From: Paraburkholderia sp. HP33-1
GTDB taxonomy: Bacteria > Pseudomonadota > Gammaproteobacteria > Burkholderiales > Burkholderiaceae
Direction: 5' to 3'
Assembly (NCBI RefSeq): GCF_021390595.1
Contig: NZ_JAJEJR010000002.1
Span: 930,001-994,000, forward strand
Length of the DNA stretch: 64,000 nucleotides
The position numbers were made by a program, and so were the translations under genes. Below the pieces are notes generated by a model. That model had not been told where the DNA came from and searched no databases. It saw nothing but the letters and a program-made list of their open reading frames with translations. Shown here piece by piece: positions 1 to 8,611 of this stretch (within the stretch, counting starts at the first letter, position 1; every line of letters begins with the position of its first letter).

Positions 1-947
1 ATTTCTTTGGGTGTGATCTCATAGGCGCTCTGGAAGGCCCGCGTAAAATGGGCGGCGCTTTTGAAGCCGAGTGAATAGCCGATGTCTTTGATTGGAATGA
101 TTGGGTTTCGAACGAGGTCGTCTGCGGCGGTGCGCAAGCGAAGATCGCGGATGTAAGCACCAAGCCCGCCTTCATGTTCGAACAGCCGATAAAGCGTACT
201 ACGCGGGAGCCCTAGCGATTCAATTACGCTCTCAGGTGATAGTTCGCATTCCTGCAGGTTGGCGCGAACATAGCGTCGCACATGATCGAACATCAACGCG
301 CGGCCGATGGCCCGCTTATTGCCACTCAAACCAGCCTCTTCCCCGAAGGCGGCTGCGATCAGTTGAACGAGGTCGGCGAGCCTGCGATGAGCGTCCTCGA
401 ACACCATATACCGGAAGTTCTCGACAAGCGTTCTGGCACGCTGGACGATAAGCCGCGTGCCAGGTTTGCGCGGGTCGAGCACGCGGCCGTGTATCGCTCC
501 CGGGTCGGAGAACACGTGCGCGAGCAAATTGCGGGGCACAACAAGCGTAATGTACCGGCACGCCTGCCGCACTACGCGTGAGGGTTGATCGAGGTCTGTG
601 GCGAGTACGCTGCCCGCGCATAAGGTGGATTCGCGCTTCCCGGCGTGCGTGATTGCCGAATGCGCTTCACCGTCCAGGAAGATGGTAATGCCGATGCCGC
701 GTACGGCATCGCGCGAAATGCGGGCGATGGTGCGTTCGAACACGACAGAGTCCGTAAAAGTGTCGCTGATACGGAATTCGCCGATATCGTAGCGGTCGTT
801 GATGCAGGCGAAGGGCTGTCCGATCTGCTCGAGCGACGGCACCACCTCGATAACATGGCCAAGCTGCTCCCAATAGGCTAGCAGCTGCTGCTGCGGCGGT
901 AGCCCGGCAACATCGAATCGGTTGTAAGCGATGCGGTTCGAGAGCAT
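1..947 (-). CDS. AraC-family transcriptional regulator (C-terminus cut by window start)
   Basis: Reading the minus strand from an ATG at 947 gives 315 codons open to the window edge. The first ~200 residues resemble the AraC-binding-like sensor domain of such regulators (start MLSNRIAYNRFDV). The last ~100 residues are a two-helix-turn-helix AraC DNA-binding domain: SLGLPRSTLYRLF near residue 255, then DIGYSLGFKSAAHFTRAF near 295, which is the family signature. Only the last few residues should be missing. It follows the histidine kinase gene on the same strand after 61 bp, so it could be co-transcribed or have its own promoter. Family call is firm; the ligand and targets cannot be seen. Confidence 0.85.
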   Translation of the reverse strand, partial: MLSNRIAYNRFDVAGLPPQQQLLAYWEQLGHVIEVVPSLEQIGQPFACINDRYDIGEFRISDTFTDSVVFERTIARISRDAVRGIGITIFLDGEAHSAITHAGKRESTLCAGSVLATDLDQPSRVVRQACRYITLVVPRNLLAHVFSDPGAIHGRVLDPRKPGTRLIVQRARTLVENFRYMVFEDAHRRLADLVQLIAAAFGEEAGLSGNKRAIGRALMFDHVRRYVRANLQECELSPESVIESLGLPRSTLYRLFEHEGGLGAYIRDLRLRTAADDLVRNPIIPIKDIGYSLGFKSAAHFTRAFQSAYEITPKE

Positions 948-1008
948 GAATAGTGATCCGGCGACAAGACAAAACGGCGCAAGATTACCCTAATATCGCC
1001 AATCCACA

Positions 1009-2967
1009 TTATGTTTCGCACGCGTTGCGCTCCAGCGGCAGCCAGAGCATGAAGCGCGTCCCAGTCGCTCCGGAATGCCAGGAAGCCGTACCGCCGACGG
1101 CCTGTGCGCGGCGCCGCTGATTGGTGAGGCCGCGTCCGGCCGTCGACCCCAGCACGCTCTCGACGTCGAACCCCTGACCGTTGTCTTCGATTGCTACCTG
1201 TACGCCGTCCGTCTCGACGGCGGTGCTGACCCGGATCGCGCTTGCACGGGTATGGTGCAGGACGTTGGCGATGCTTTCCTGCACGATGCGCAGGATATGC
1301 AACGCGCTGCTGGGATCGAGCCAGGCCAGCGTGGGCAGCTCCTGCACCTCCCACCGCAGCGCGATGCCCGCGCCCTCCAGCCGCGATTCCAGCCGGAACC
1401 GCAGTGTCGCCAGTAACAGCAGCAGGTCCGCTTCGACCGGCTCCATCGAATCGATCGTCAGCTTGAGGTCGTCGAGGCAATGCTTGAGGATCTGCGAGAC
1501 GTCGGCGTCGCTCGCGTCGCCCCGCTCGACGGAGCGAATCGCGCTGATCAGCGACGAACCGAGTCCGTCGTGCATGTCCTGCATCAGGCGCTGGCGCTCG
1601 TTGCTGATCGTCTGCCGCCGCTCCGCCTCGCGCAGCTGCCGGTGGCTGAGTTCGAGTTCGGCTTCGCGCGCCTTCAGGCGTTGCGCGAGGCCGGCGTTGA
1701 GCTGCTCGACTTCTTCGATGGCGCCGACGTAGCGCCGGTACATCAGGATGGCGAACGTGCAGAACGTGGCGGCGTTGGTATAGGCCCCGAGGAACCAGCC
1801 CTCCAGGCTGACGACGTTGTTGTACAGCATCCAGTCGGACATGCCGAGCAGCACGCACAGCGCCACGCCCGCCGCGATGAACCGTGCCTCGCTGGAGCGG
1901 CGCCACGCGCTGAAGAGGCCCACCCCGCCGACCGCCGCGGCCATCAGTATGGCAACGGCATAGATCGCCGGAACGATGACGGGCACGTCCGGCAGCACCG
2001 GCAAAACCGCCACGAACGGCAGCGTCAGGACGGTGACCAGCGCGGTGATGGCGACAACCGCAATGGTCAGCCCCTTGAGCGCGCGGCCGTGCAGCAGGCG
2101 AATGTAGAAATGCACGACTGCGATCAGCCAGAAGAGCGAGTTGATCGTCAGCCAGGCGAACCAGTCGCTCGTGACCGGCAAGCTGACGTAGTAGTGCAGG
2201 TGCGCAACGAACGCGGTGGCGGCGAGGCTGAAAAACAATAGATAGCCGGTTTCGTGGCGGCGCCTGAACCACACGAACAGCGCGAAGATGCCCACCGCGA
2301 GAAACGCCGCGCCGACGGTCGCCGGCAGCTCCCGCTGCAGCCACTGGCGCGTGTGGTAGCTCCCGCGCAGCGTGTCAGCGCTCCCCAGCCAAAAGGAGGA
2401 AAGGGCTACGCGCGTGCCGGCGGTGTGTTCCAGGCGGATCAGAACCTCGGCTGGCGGCGTGTCGCCGGCGCCGCTATCCAGGGGTGTCCATAGCGGCGTA
2501 AACAGGCTGTTCCACAGCGGGCCTTGTTCCTGTGCCCGAGCCACCAGCCGGCCATCAACATACATCGCAATGGTGCCGTCGGTCCTGGCGCGGGCGCTGT
2601 ACAGCACCCATGGCCCGACGGGGATGGGCAATGCGCGTAAGGAAAACCTGACCCACGTGACGCGGACATTGCCGGCGGAAGGAGCGGCCGGCTTAGCATG
2701 GGCCGGATGCCCCGCGGCGTCGGGCAAGTCGGAGGGAAGCGTCACGTCGTGCCAGGAATCCGGCAGCGTGCGGCTATCCAGCACGTGCGGCGGCGCGCTG
2801 AAATCCGGTGCATCGGTGACTTGCCAGTCGGCCTGCGTGAGATGCACGGCTGTCTCGACCGGCTGTGTGCGGCCCGCTTGCGTGTACCAGACACCGACGC
2901 CAATCAGTAGCGCCACGGAAAATAGGAATATCCCTACGGGAAAAATACGTAAAGGACTACGGATCAT
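1009..2967 (-). CDS. Membrane sensor histidine kinase, NarL-type (HK1)
   Basis: 652 aa. A signal-anchor helix (about residues 9-27) is followed by a ~200-residue periplasmic domain with a jelly-roll look, then about seven hydrophobic helices (about 215-410), matching the 7TMR-DISM sensor layout. A coiled coil leads to a HisKA_3-type dimerisation motif with the phospho-accepting His466 (LMQDMHDGLGSSL). The ATPase part has EDNGQGFD and GRGLTNQRRRAQ. It lies 67 bp downstream of response regulator RR1 on the same strand, so the two probably form one operon and a cognate pair. It is clearly paralogous to HK2 at 6041-7984. The signal sensed is unknown. Confidence 0.92.
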   Translation of the reverse strand: MIRSPLRIFPVGIFLFSVALLIGVGVWYTQAGRTQPVETAVHLTQADWQVTDAPDFSAPPHVLDSRTLPDSWHDVTLPSDLPDAAGHPAHAKPAAPSAGNVRVTWVRFSLRALPIPVGPWVLYSARARTDGTIAMYVDGRLVARAQEQGPLWNSLFTPLWTPLDSGAGDTPPAEVLIRLEHTAGTRVALSSFWLGSADTLRGSYHTRQWLQRELPATVGAAFLAVGIFALFVWFRRRHETGYLLFFSLAATAFVAHLHYYVSLPVTSDWFAWLTINSLFWLIAVVHFYIRLLHGRALKGLTIAVVAITALVTVLTLPFVAVLPVLPDVPVIVPAIYAVAILMAAAVGGVGLFSAWRRSSEARFIAAGVALCVLLGMSDWMLYNNVVSLEGWFLGAYTNAATFCTFAILMYRRYVGAIEEVEQLNAGLAQRLKAREAELELSHRQLREAERRQTISNERQRLMQDMHDGLGSSLISAIRSVERGDASDADVSQILKHCLDDLKLTIDSMEPVEADLLLLLATLRFRLESRLEGAGIALRWEVQELPTLAWLDPSSALHILRIVQESIANVLHHTRASAIRVSTAVETDGVQVAIEDNGQGFDVESVLGSTAGRGLTNQRRRAQAVGGTASWHSGATGTRFMLWLPLERNACET

Positions 2968-3034
2968 TCAGCAGCTCTCTCGACGGGCCTCGATCTCAAG
3001 CAAACGACACAGCACGTACCCCAGCATCCCCTAC

Positions 3035-3733
3035 CTAGTCCGCCAACAGTCCCAGTGTCCTGGCTTCATAAATGGCTTCGGCCTTCGATGAGACCTTCAG
3101 CTTGCTGTAGATGCGCCGTACGAAGGTTTTCACGGTGAAGGGGGAGAGTTGCATCAGCGTGGCGATTTCCTGGGCCTGGAAGCCCTTGGTAATCAAGCCC
3201 AGCACTTCCTTCTCGCGGGTGGACAGCAGGGGCGCAGGCCCTGCTTCCGGTTTGCCGCCTTGCCGCAAACGGTCGAGTATCTGCCGCGCGATGATCGGGC
3301 TGATCGGACTGCCGCCGTTTGCGACGCAGCGGATTTCGTCGATGATCCGCGCGGGCGAGCTGTCCTTCAGCAGATAGCCGGCCGCGCCAGCTTCGATCGA
3401 ACGCATCACGTGGGTTTCGTCGGTGAAGCTGGTGCTGACCATGATGTTGCAGGCGGTCCATTGCCGGGCCGCGGCGCGGATCACATCGATACCTGAGCCG
3501 TCGGGCAGCCCCAGGTCGACCAGCAGCACATCCGACGGCGGCCCCTTCAGCAGCGCGAGTCCTTTGGCGCGGGTGCCGGCCACACCGGTCAGCTGCATGT
3601 CCGGCGCACCATGCACTGCCTGACTCAATCCATCGGCGAAACCGGCATCGTCCTCGACGATGGCGACGTGGATGGACCGCGACTCCGGGGCAGCGAGCGT
3701 GGATTTTGTGGCGGCTACATGCTGGAAATGCAT
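3035..3733 (-). CDS. NarL/FixJ-family response regulator (RR1)
   Basis: 232 aa. The receiver domain carries the acidic pocket VEDD (27-29), phospho-acceptor Asp73 in LLVDLGLPDG, and the conserved Lys in LLKDSSPARI. The C-terminal LuxR-type helix-turn-helix (about 165-228) has TREKEVLGLITKGF and LSPFTVKTFVRRIYSKL. It precedes HK1 in the same direction. It is a close paralogue of RR2 and RR3 but has a longer N-terminus (about 8 residues) and, unlike them, no TGTAGC-type palindrome upstream; an unrelated 11-bp inverted repeat sits there instead. Confidence 0.93.
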   Translation of the reverse strand: MHFQHVAATKSTLAAPESRSIHVAIVEDDAGFADGLSQAVHGAPDMQLTGVAGTRAKGLALLKGPPSDVLLVDLGLPDGSGIDVIRAAARQWTACNIMVSTSFTDETHVMRSIEAGAAGYLLKDSSPARIIDEIRCVANGGSPISPIIARQILDRLRQGGKPEAGPAPLLSTREKEVLGLITKGFQAQEIATLMQLSPFTVKTFVRRIYSKLKVSSKAEAIYEARTLGLLAD

Positions 3734-3774
3734 TGTCAGGCTCTCGAAGGCAAAAGGAGCGGGCGCGATGACGC

Positions 3775-3805
3775 GTCGTCATCCCGATCGGTGAGGGATG
3801 ACGAC
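3775..3805. promoter_or_regulatory. 11-bp perfect inverted repeat upstream of RR1
   Basis: GTCGTCATCCC (3775-3785) and its exact complement GGGATGACGAC (3795-3805) are separated by 9 nt. The element begins 41 nt upstream of the RR1 start codon. It could be an operator or a hairpin in the RR1 leader; there is no T-run to suggest a terminator. Confidence 0.5.
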
Positions 3806-4196
3806 TGCTTGTGTCACGGTTCTGTGCCGCTACGCGGCGGCAAGCCCATTTATGGCGCAGCGATGATTTGCACGCGGCGAGAAAGAGAGCATGGTGTTCA
3901 AGCGCCACGGCCCAGGCGCTTGCATCGCCCGTCGCCGGCTTCAGTCTTCGCTTTCGATACCTGTGAGTGCCGACGCCATCCCCCGATATGGCGATGGGGC
4001 GAGTGTACAGTCAGCTTTTTTTTGAAAATTGATCGTGCGTCTCAGTTTTTGAAATTCTTTTTGATGATTTTTTAACTATCCAATCATGCATTCCGGCGCG
4101 CATATGACATGTCACCGCTGGATTTCCGGGCGCTGACGGTGGGTGGGCCGCCGCGCCAAGCGGCCAGAGCGGGACGATTCAAGCAGCCGTGCACGG
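3806..4196. other. Intergenic stretch between RR1 and RR2 with an AT-rich block
   Basis: No credible gene is seen. Positions about 4014-4085 are strikingly AT-rich for this window, with several T-runs (for example at 4016-4023 and 4067-4072). This fits an RR1 promoter, an H-NS-like silencing site, or the terminator region of RR2; none can be fixed from sequence alone. Confidence 0.5.
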
Positions 4197-4883
4197 CTAG
4201 CGGGGCAACAGTCCCAGTGTCCTGGCTTCATAAATGGCTTCGGCCTTTGAGGTGACCTTCAGCTTGCTGTAAATGCGGCGTACGAAAGTCCTCACGGTGA
4301 AGGAGGATAAGTTCATCAGCGTGGCGATTTCCTGGGTCTTGAAGCCCTTGGTGATCAAATCGAGCACTTCCTTCTCGCGGGCGGACAGCAGGGGCGCGGA
4401 CGCTGCTTCCGGTTTGCCGCTTTCGACGCCGTCCTGCCGGAGACGGACGAGTATCTGTCGCGCGATGATCGGGCTGATCGGACTGCCGCCGTTTGCGACG
4501 CTGCGGATTTCGTCGACGATCCGCGCGGGCGAGCTGTCCTTCAACAGATAGCCGGCCGCGCCGGCTTCGATCGAACGCATGACGTTTTTCTCGTCGCCGA
4601 AATTGGTGCTGACCATGATGCTGCAGGCGGTCCATTGCCGGGCCGCGGCGTGGATCACATCGATACCCGAGCCGTCGGGCAACCCCAGGTCGACCACCAG
4701 CACATCCGACGGCGGCCCCTCCAGCAGCGCGAGCCCTTCGGCGCGCGTCACCGCGGCGCCGGTCAGACGCATGTCGGCCGTAGTCCGCAGCACTTCTCCC
4801 AAAGCATCGAGAAAGCCGGGGTCGTCTTCGACGATCGCGACGTGAATGGCGGACGGTTCCGGGGCGGTGTGATCGGCTTCCAT
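4197..4883 (-). CDS. NarL/FixJ-family response regulator (RR2)
   Basis: 228 aa. Receiver with VEDD (19-21), phospho-acceptor Asp65 in LVVDLGLPDG and the conserved Lys in LLKDSSPARI; LuxR-type HTH at the C-terminus (AREKEVLDLITKGFKTQEI, then LSSFTVRTFVRRIYSKL). It is very similar to RR1 and RR3 over its whole length. It stands alone: RR1 is 463 bp downstream and the divergent XRE gene starts at 5199. A TGTAGC-type palindrome ends exactly 37 nt before its start codon, the same distance as at RR3, which suggests autoregulation. Confidence 0.92.
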   Translation of the reverse strand: MEADHTAPEPSAIHVAIVEDDPGFLDALGEVLRTTADMRLTGAAVTRAEGLALLEGPPSDVLVVDLGLPDGSGIDVIHAAARQWTACSIMVSTNFGDEKNVMRSIEAGAAGYLLKDSSPARIVDEIRSVANGGSPISPIIARQILVRLRQDGVESGKPEAASAPLLSAREKEVLDLITKGFKTQEIATLMNLSSFTVRTFVRRIYSKLKVTSKAEAIYEARTLGLLPR

Positions 4884-4920
4884 ACGAGCGAGATTCTACG
4901 AGCGAGCGGCCCATAGCCGA

Positions 4921-4940
4921 TATAGCACGTTCGTGCGACA
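4921..4940. promoter_or_regulatory. 8-4-8 palindromic operator upstream of RR2
   Basis: TATAGCAC-GTTC-GTGCGACA, an imperfect version of the element TGTAGCGC-N4-GCGCTACA found at 36342 and 38660. It lies 37 nt from the RR2 start codon, exactly the spacing seen at the other two sites, and is also upstream of the divergent XRE gene. Confidence 0.6.
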
Positions 4941-5198
4941 GACGTATCCAGTCCGCATCAATACACTCGGCCCAATTTTAAAAAACGCGCTACGGGGAAA
5001 CGGTGCACCGCGCGCATGGCACGACCGGGAAACGGCTGCGCCGTGCGCCTGCGCCGGCTGTTCTGATCCGACGGGGCGAAGTTGTCTCCCTCCGTGAACC
5101 AGCCTCGTCCGTTTGGGGACGGCCAGGCATGCATCAGTGCGTTGTCCGTATCCAGCGGTTTCCTGGTAATACAGATCCTTAGGGTCGGCCTGACTGCC
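4941..5198. repeat. Promoter block partly duplicated at 8299-8397
   Basis: Downstream of the operator, positions about 4941-5035 align with about 8299-8397 upstream of T6SS-1. Both hold a sequence near ATACACTC, a short A-rich stretch, and two copies of GGGAAA(C/T), the second followed by GGCTG. No gene is seen in this stretch. The match points to duplication of the regulator/operator region. Confidence 0.5.
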
Positions 5199-5765
5199 AT
5201 GAAAGCTGAGAACGAAGACACCGCACTAGCCTTGGGAAACAGAATCCGCTCCCTGCGCCAGAGGCTGAAGCTCACGCTCGATGAGACGGCGACAGCGGCG
5301 GGTATTTCGAAACCCTTTCTGTCGCAGGTGGAGCGCGCTCGCGCAACCCCATCGCTTACGTCGTTGGCCGGCATTGCGCAGGCGTTGGGTGCCACGTTGG
5401 AGTACTTCGTCGACACGCCGGCTGAAGCCCGCCCGGTATGCAGAGTCGAAGAGCGGAAGTTCTTCGGGTTTGCCGATTCGGCTAACCAGTTTGGATGGCT
5501 CACCAACCTGTCGATGGACAGGAAGCTGGACGCCATTCTGGTCCGGATGCCGGCCGGCCAGCAACGCTCCGAAGTCACGACGCACGCCGGTGAAGAGTTT
5601 CTGTATGTGATCAGCGGGCAGATTGCGCTCACGCTGCAGGGAACGACTTTTGATCTGCAGGCGGGGGATACCGCGCATTACGAGTCCACGGTTCCTCACG
5701 CATGGGCCAATACGGGCGACGAGGAGACGGTACTCGTCTGGGTCGGTACGCCCAGGCTGTTTTAG
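5199..5765 (+). CDS. XRE-family regulator with C-terminal cupin sensor domain
   Basis: 188 aa from ATG 5199 (an in-frame start at 5082 exists but adds a poorly structured N-terminus). Residues about 13-70 are an HTH_3 domain (LGNRIRSLRQRLKLTLDETA, then GISKPFLSQVERARATPSL). Residues about 115-185 are a cupin barrel with the HAGEEFLYVISG motif and a second motif around YESTVPHAWAN. Such proteins usually repress nearby genes in response to a small ligand. It is divergent from RR2 and runs toward HK2; targets are not visible. Confidence 0.88.
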   Translation: MKAENEDTALALGNRIRSLRQRLKLTLDETATAAGISKPFLSQVERARATPSLTSLAGIAQALGATLEYFVDTPAEARPVCRVEERKFFGFADSANQFGWLTNLSMDRKLDAILVRMPAGQQRSEVTTHAGEEFLYVISGQIALTLQGTTFDLQAGDTAHYESTVPHAWANTGDEETVLVWVGTPRLF

Positions 5766-5883
5766 AGATTCCTGCAGAAAGGGTTTGACAAGAAGGGGGC
5801 TGACAACAGGTGAGGCTGGCAATTCCGGCATGACCCGACTGGCCCACCGTAAAAAGTCAGAACCTCATGCCGATAACACATAG

Positions 5884-5903
5884 TACGATGCCCGCGCATC
5901 GTA
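5884..5903. promoter_or_regulatory. 8-4-8 perfect palindrome upstream of HK2
   Basis: TACGATGC-CCGC-GCATCGTA. It has the same 8-4-8 geometry as the RR operators but different half-sites, and lies 34 nt before the ATG of the short reading frame at 5938. A partial TGTAGC-like half (CGTAGCCC) overlaps its right end. Probably a binding site; the factor is unknown. Confidence 0.45.
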
Positions 5904-5937
5904 GCCCGTCCGTACAATGTCAGCGAAATGCACCCCA

Positions 5938-6044
5938 TGAACACAGGTCCGGAACCGATCCCCATCGATGTCGAGGACGATCCTGGCCTCGTCGATGCGT
6001 CGAGCTGGGTCGTTCGGGCCGGCCCAGGCAAGGGGGCGGCTTGA
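5938..6044 (+). pseudogene. Response-regulator N-terminal remnant leading into HK2
   Basis: ATG 5938 opens a 35-residue frame whose middle, IDVEDDPGLVDA, matches the receiver start of RR2 (AIVEDDPGFLDA). It ends in TGA at 6042-6044, overlapping the TTG start of HK2 at 6041 (TTGA). It looks like the stump of a response regulator gene that once preceded HK2, as RR1 precedes HK1. It may still serve as a translated leader coupled to HK2. Confidence 0.6.
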
Positions 6045-7984
6045 GATATCGCCCCACGCCGCTCGCCGCCCATGCGGTGTTCGTCTTTTCCGTGGCGCTG
6101 CTGTTCATTGTGGGCATCTTCTATTCGCAAGCCGGCAGCGAGGAGACGCCGGCCGCCAGCCTGCACCTGACACAAGCCGACTGGCAGGTCGACGATGTGC
6201 CAGGTTTCAGCGAGCCGCCGCCCACGCTGGACAGCTCGTCATTGCCGGATACCTGGCAGCGTGTCGCGCTGCCTCTCGCCCGGTCCATCGCTCTGGCGCG
6301 CCAGGCCGGTAGTGCAAAAGCGACGTCCAGGGGCAGCCGCACCACCTGGCTCAGGCTGTCCGTGCACGGATTGCCCACACGTTCCGCTCGCCTGGCGCTA
6401 TATGGCATACGCATCAAGACGGACGGCACCATCGCGGTCTATGTCAACGGCCAATTGGTGCACCAGGCGCAAGAACAAGGTCCACTGTGGAACAGCACCC
6501 GTACGCCGCTGTGGGTCGTGCTGCACAGGCATCCCGGCGACGCGCCGGTGAGCGAGATACTCATCCGCCTCGAGCACTCCCAGGCAACCCAGGTGGCCGT
6601 GTCCTCGCTGTGGCTCGGTTCCGTTGAGGCGCTGAAGGGGCGCTACAACACGCGCCAATGGCTGCAGCAGCAACTGCCTGCAGTACTCAGCGCGGCGTTT
6701 CTGGCAGTTGGCGTGTTTGCGCTATTCGTGTGGTTCCAGCGTCGCAACGAGACGGCCTACCTGCTGTTCTTCAACCTCGCGGTCACCTCATTCCTGCGCA
6801 GCCTGCACTTCTACGTGGACTTGCCGGTCGCTAACGACTGGTTCGCCTGGCTGACGGTCAACTCCCTGTTGTGGCTCGTCATCGTCGTGCACTTCTTCCT
6901 GCGTCAATTGCATGGCCGCCCGCTCATATGGTTCACGCGCGCACTGGTCGGGGTGACCGGCCTGATTGGCGTGCTGACGCTGCCGGTGCTGGCGGTGGTG
7001 CCCAACACGCCCAAAGTCACTCCGCTGATCTATCCGATCGCCGCGCTGATGGGCGCGAGCGTCGGAGTGGTGGGGGGCATCCATGCCTGGCACCGTTCCG
7101 AAGAAGCGACGCTGGTGGCGCTCGGAGTAGGTGTCTGCACTTTGCTGGGCGTGTCCGACTGGCTGCTGCAGAACAACTTCGTCAGCCCGGAAGGCTTTTA
7201 TTTCGGGGCCTACACCAACGCCATCACGTTCGGTATTTTCGGCACCCTGATGTACCGGCGCTACGTCAACGCTATCGTCGAAGTCGAGCGTGCCAACGTG
7301 AACCTTGCTCAACGCCTGAAAGAGCGCGAAGCCGAACTCGAACTCAGCCATCAGCGGCTTCGTGAAGCGGAGCGGCAGCAAACGATCAGCAACGAACGGC
7401 AGCGCCTGATGCAGGACATGCACGACGGTCTCGGTGCGTCCCTGATCAGCGCGATTCGCTCGGCGGAGCAGGGGGCGTTGAGCGACGCCGACGTCTCGCA
7501 CGTTCTCAAGAGCTGCCTGGACGACCTGAAGTTGACCATCGATTCGATGGAGCCGGTCGAGGCCGACTTGCTGCTGTTACTGGCCACCCTGCGCTTCCGG
7601 CTGGAACCGCGCCTGGAAGGCACGGGCGTCGTCTTGCGCTGGGACGTACGGAAACTGCCGACCCTGTCGTGGCTCGACCCTTCGAGCGCGCTGCAAATCC
7701 TGCGCATCGTGCAGGAGAGCATCGCCAACATCCTGCATCACACACGCGCCAATCAGATCCGGGTAGGCACGGCGGCGCAGGCGGACGGCGTGCTGGTCAT
7801 CGTGGAGGACAACGGGCAGGGCTTCGACGTGCAGCGCGCGCTGGCCGCCGGCAAAGGACGCGGCCTCTCCAACCAGCAGCGCCGGGCCCAGGCCATCGAC
7901 GGCGTCGTTGCCTGGGCATCGGGACCGGGGGGGACGCGCTTCACGCTCTGGCTGCCGTTGAGGCGCGAGCCGCGAGCCGTTTAG
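6041..7984 (+). CDS. Membrane sensor histidine kinase, NarL-type (HK2)
   Basis: About 647 aa from TTG 6041, chosen because AGGGGG lies 4 nt upstream and because homology to HK1 begins here (the upstream in-frame extension to 5867 shows none). Layout as in HK1: signal anchor, ~200-residue periplasmic domain, about seven membrane helices, coiled coil, HisKA_3 motif LMQDMHDGLGASL with the phospho-His at codon 7421-7423, and an ATPase with EDNGQGFD and GRGLSNQQRRAQ. No intact response regulator accompanies it, only the stump at 5938, so it may signal to RR1, RR2 or RR3. Confidence 0.9.
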   Translation: MRYRPTPLAAHAVFVFSVALLFIVGIFYSQAGSEETPAASLHLTQADWQVDDVPGFSEPPPTLDSSSLPDTWQRVALPLARSIALARQAGSAKATSRGSRTTWLRLSVHGLPTRSARLALYGIRIKTDGTIAVYVNGQLVHQAQEQGPLWNSTRTPLWVVLHRHPGDAPVSEILIRLEHSQATQVAVSSLWLGSVEALKGRYNTRQWLQQQLPAVLSAAFLAVGVFALFVWFQRRNETAYLLFFNLAVTSFLRSLHFYVDLPVANDWFAWLTVNSLLWLVIVVHFFLRQLHGRPLIWFTRALVGVTGLIGVLTLPVLAVVPNTPKVTPLIYPIAALMGASVGVVGGIHAWHRSEEATLVALGVGVCTLLGVSDWLLQNNFVSPEGFYFGAYTNAITFGIFGTLMYRRYVNAIVEVERANVNLAQRLKEREAELELSHQRLREAERQQTISNERQRLMQDMHDGLGASLISAIRSAEQGALSDADVSHVLKSCLDDLKLTIDSMEPVEADLLLLLATLRFRLEPRLEGTGVVLRWDVRKLPTLSWLDPSSALQILRIVQESIANILHHTRANQIRVGTAAQADGVLVIVEDNGQGFDVQRALAAGKGRGLSNQQRRAQAIDGVVAWASGPGGTRFTLWLPLRREPRAV

Positions 7985-8240
7985 GGTGCTCGCCTTGCGG
8001 CGGAGCTAGTGCTCGTCGCCGATCGCTTGTCGCCGCTGCGCTTCGTGCCGATGCTGCCGGCGTGTTTGGTCTGCTGATTCCGCATGTGAAGCCGGGCTTC
8101 GTCGATGAGACGCTGCAAGAGCTTCAGCGCGTGGCCGAAAGCCATGTACCGGCGATATTGGCTAAAGGTGACATCTACTGGATCTGACGGCGGCGAGCAC
8201 GACGCCGGCCTGCAAACACGCCCAGTTGACTGCCGTGTGA
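7985..8240. other. Intergenic stretch after HK2, possible decayed gene
   Basis: No gene with its own start and ribosome site is seen. An open frame ending at 8187 has a protein-like tail (PHVKPGFVDETLQELQRVA and onward) that I do not recognise; it may be the remnant of a lost gene. Confidence 0.35.
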
Positions 8241-8278
8241 CATTTCAATCCGCGAGCCGTCGGGCAGCCCCAGGTCGC
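8241..8278 (-). pseudogene. Fragment of a response regulator (receiver Asp motif)
   Basis: The minus strand reads DLGLPDGSRIEM, matching DLGLPDGSGIDVI of RR1 and RR2. It directly abuts the operator copy at 8279-8298, so the N-terminal coding part and the 37-nt leader have been deleted. It is a relic of another regulator copy upstream of T6SS-1. Confidence 0.65.
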
Positions 8279-8298
8279 TGTAGTCCTTTTGTGCGACA
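8279..8298. promoter_or_regulatory. Degenerate 8-4-8 operator copy upstream of tssB
   Basis: TGTAGTCC-TTTT-GTGCGACA; the right half is identical to that of the RR2 operator. It lies 313 nt upstream of tssB and belongs to a duplicated block that also includes 8299-8397. It may let the response regulators act on T6SS-1, or may only be a relic. Confidence 0.45.
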
Positions 8299-8611
8299 GA
8301 TGAGATCGGCCCCCGTCGATATACTCCGATCAATTCCAAGATAAGCAGTACACGGGGAAATACACCATATGCGTTGCACGGGGAAACGGCTGCCGATCAG
8401 CTCAGGTACGGCAGTCATAATTCACGAACAATCCACACGAATCCCGACGGCCTTGCCGTTAGGGATGCTACCTATCGACCCCCATATCGGTTGAGACCAG
8501 ACGGTCATCAGCGGGGCGTCGTTGCAATCCCCATTCTCTTTCTTGGTGCTCGCGGCAGCTCGCCGCGGGTGACGGATTGTCCACACACACGGGTTTTTCT
8601 CGGAGGGGTTC
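8299..8611. other. T6SS-1 upstream region
   Basis: No gene seen. The first ~100 bp repeat the RR2/XRE promoter block, including two GGGGAAA motifs. The remainder should hold the promoter of the tssB-tssC operon; I found no convincing sigma-54 element (no GG-N10-GC pair with good flanks). Confidence 0.45.

Noticed and set aside
7669..8187. 172-codon frame overlapping the HK2 end
   Set aside because: The first two thirds are an Arg/Ala-rich shadow of HK2; only the tail looks protein-like, without its own start or ribosome site.
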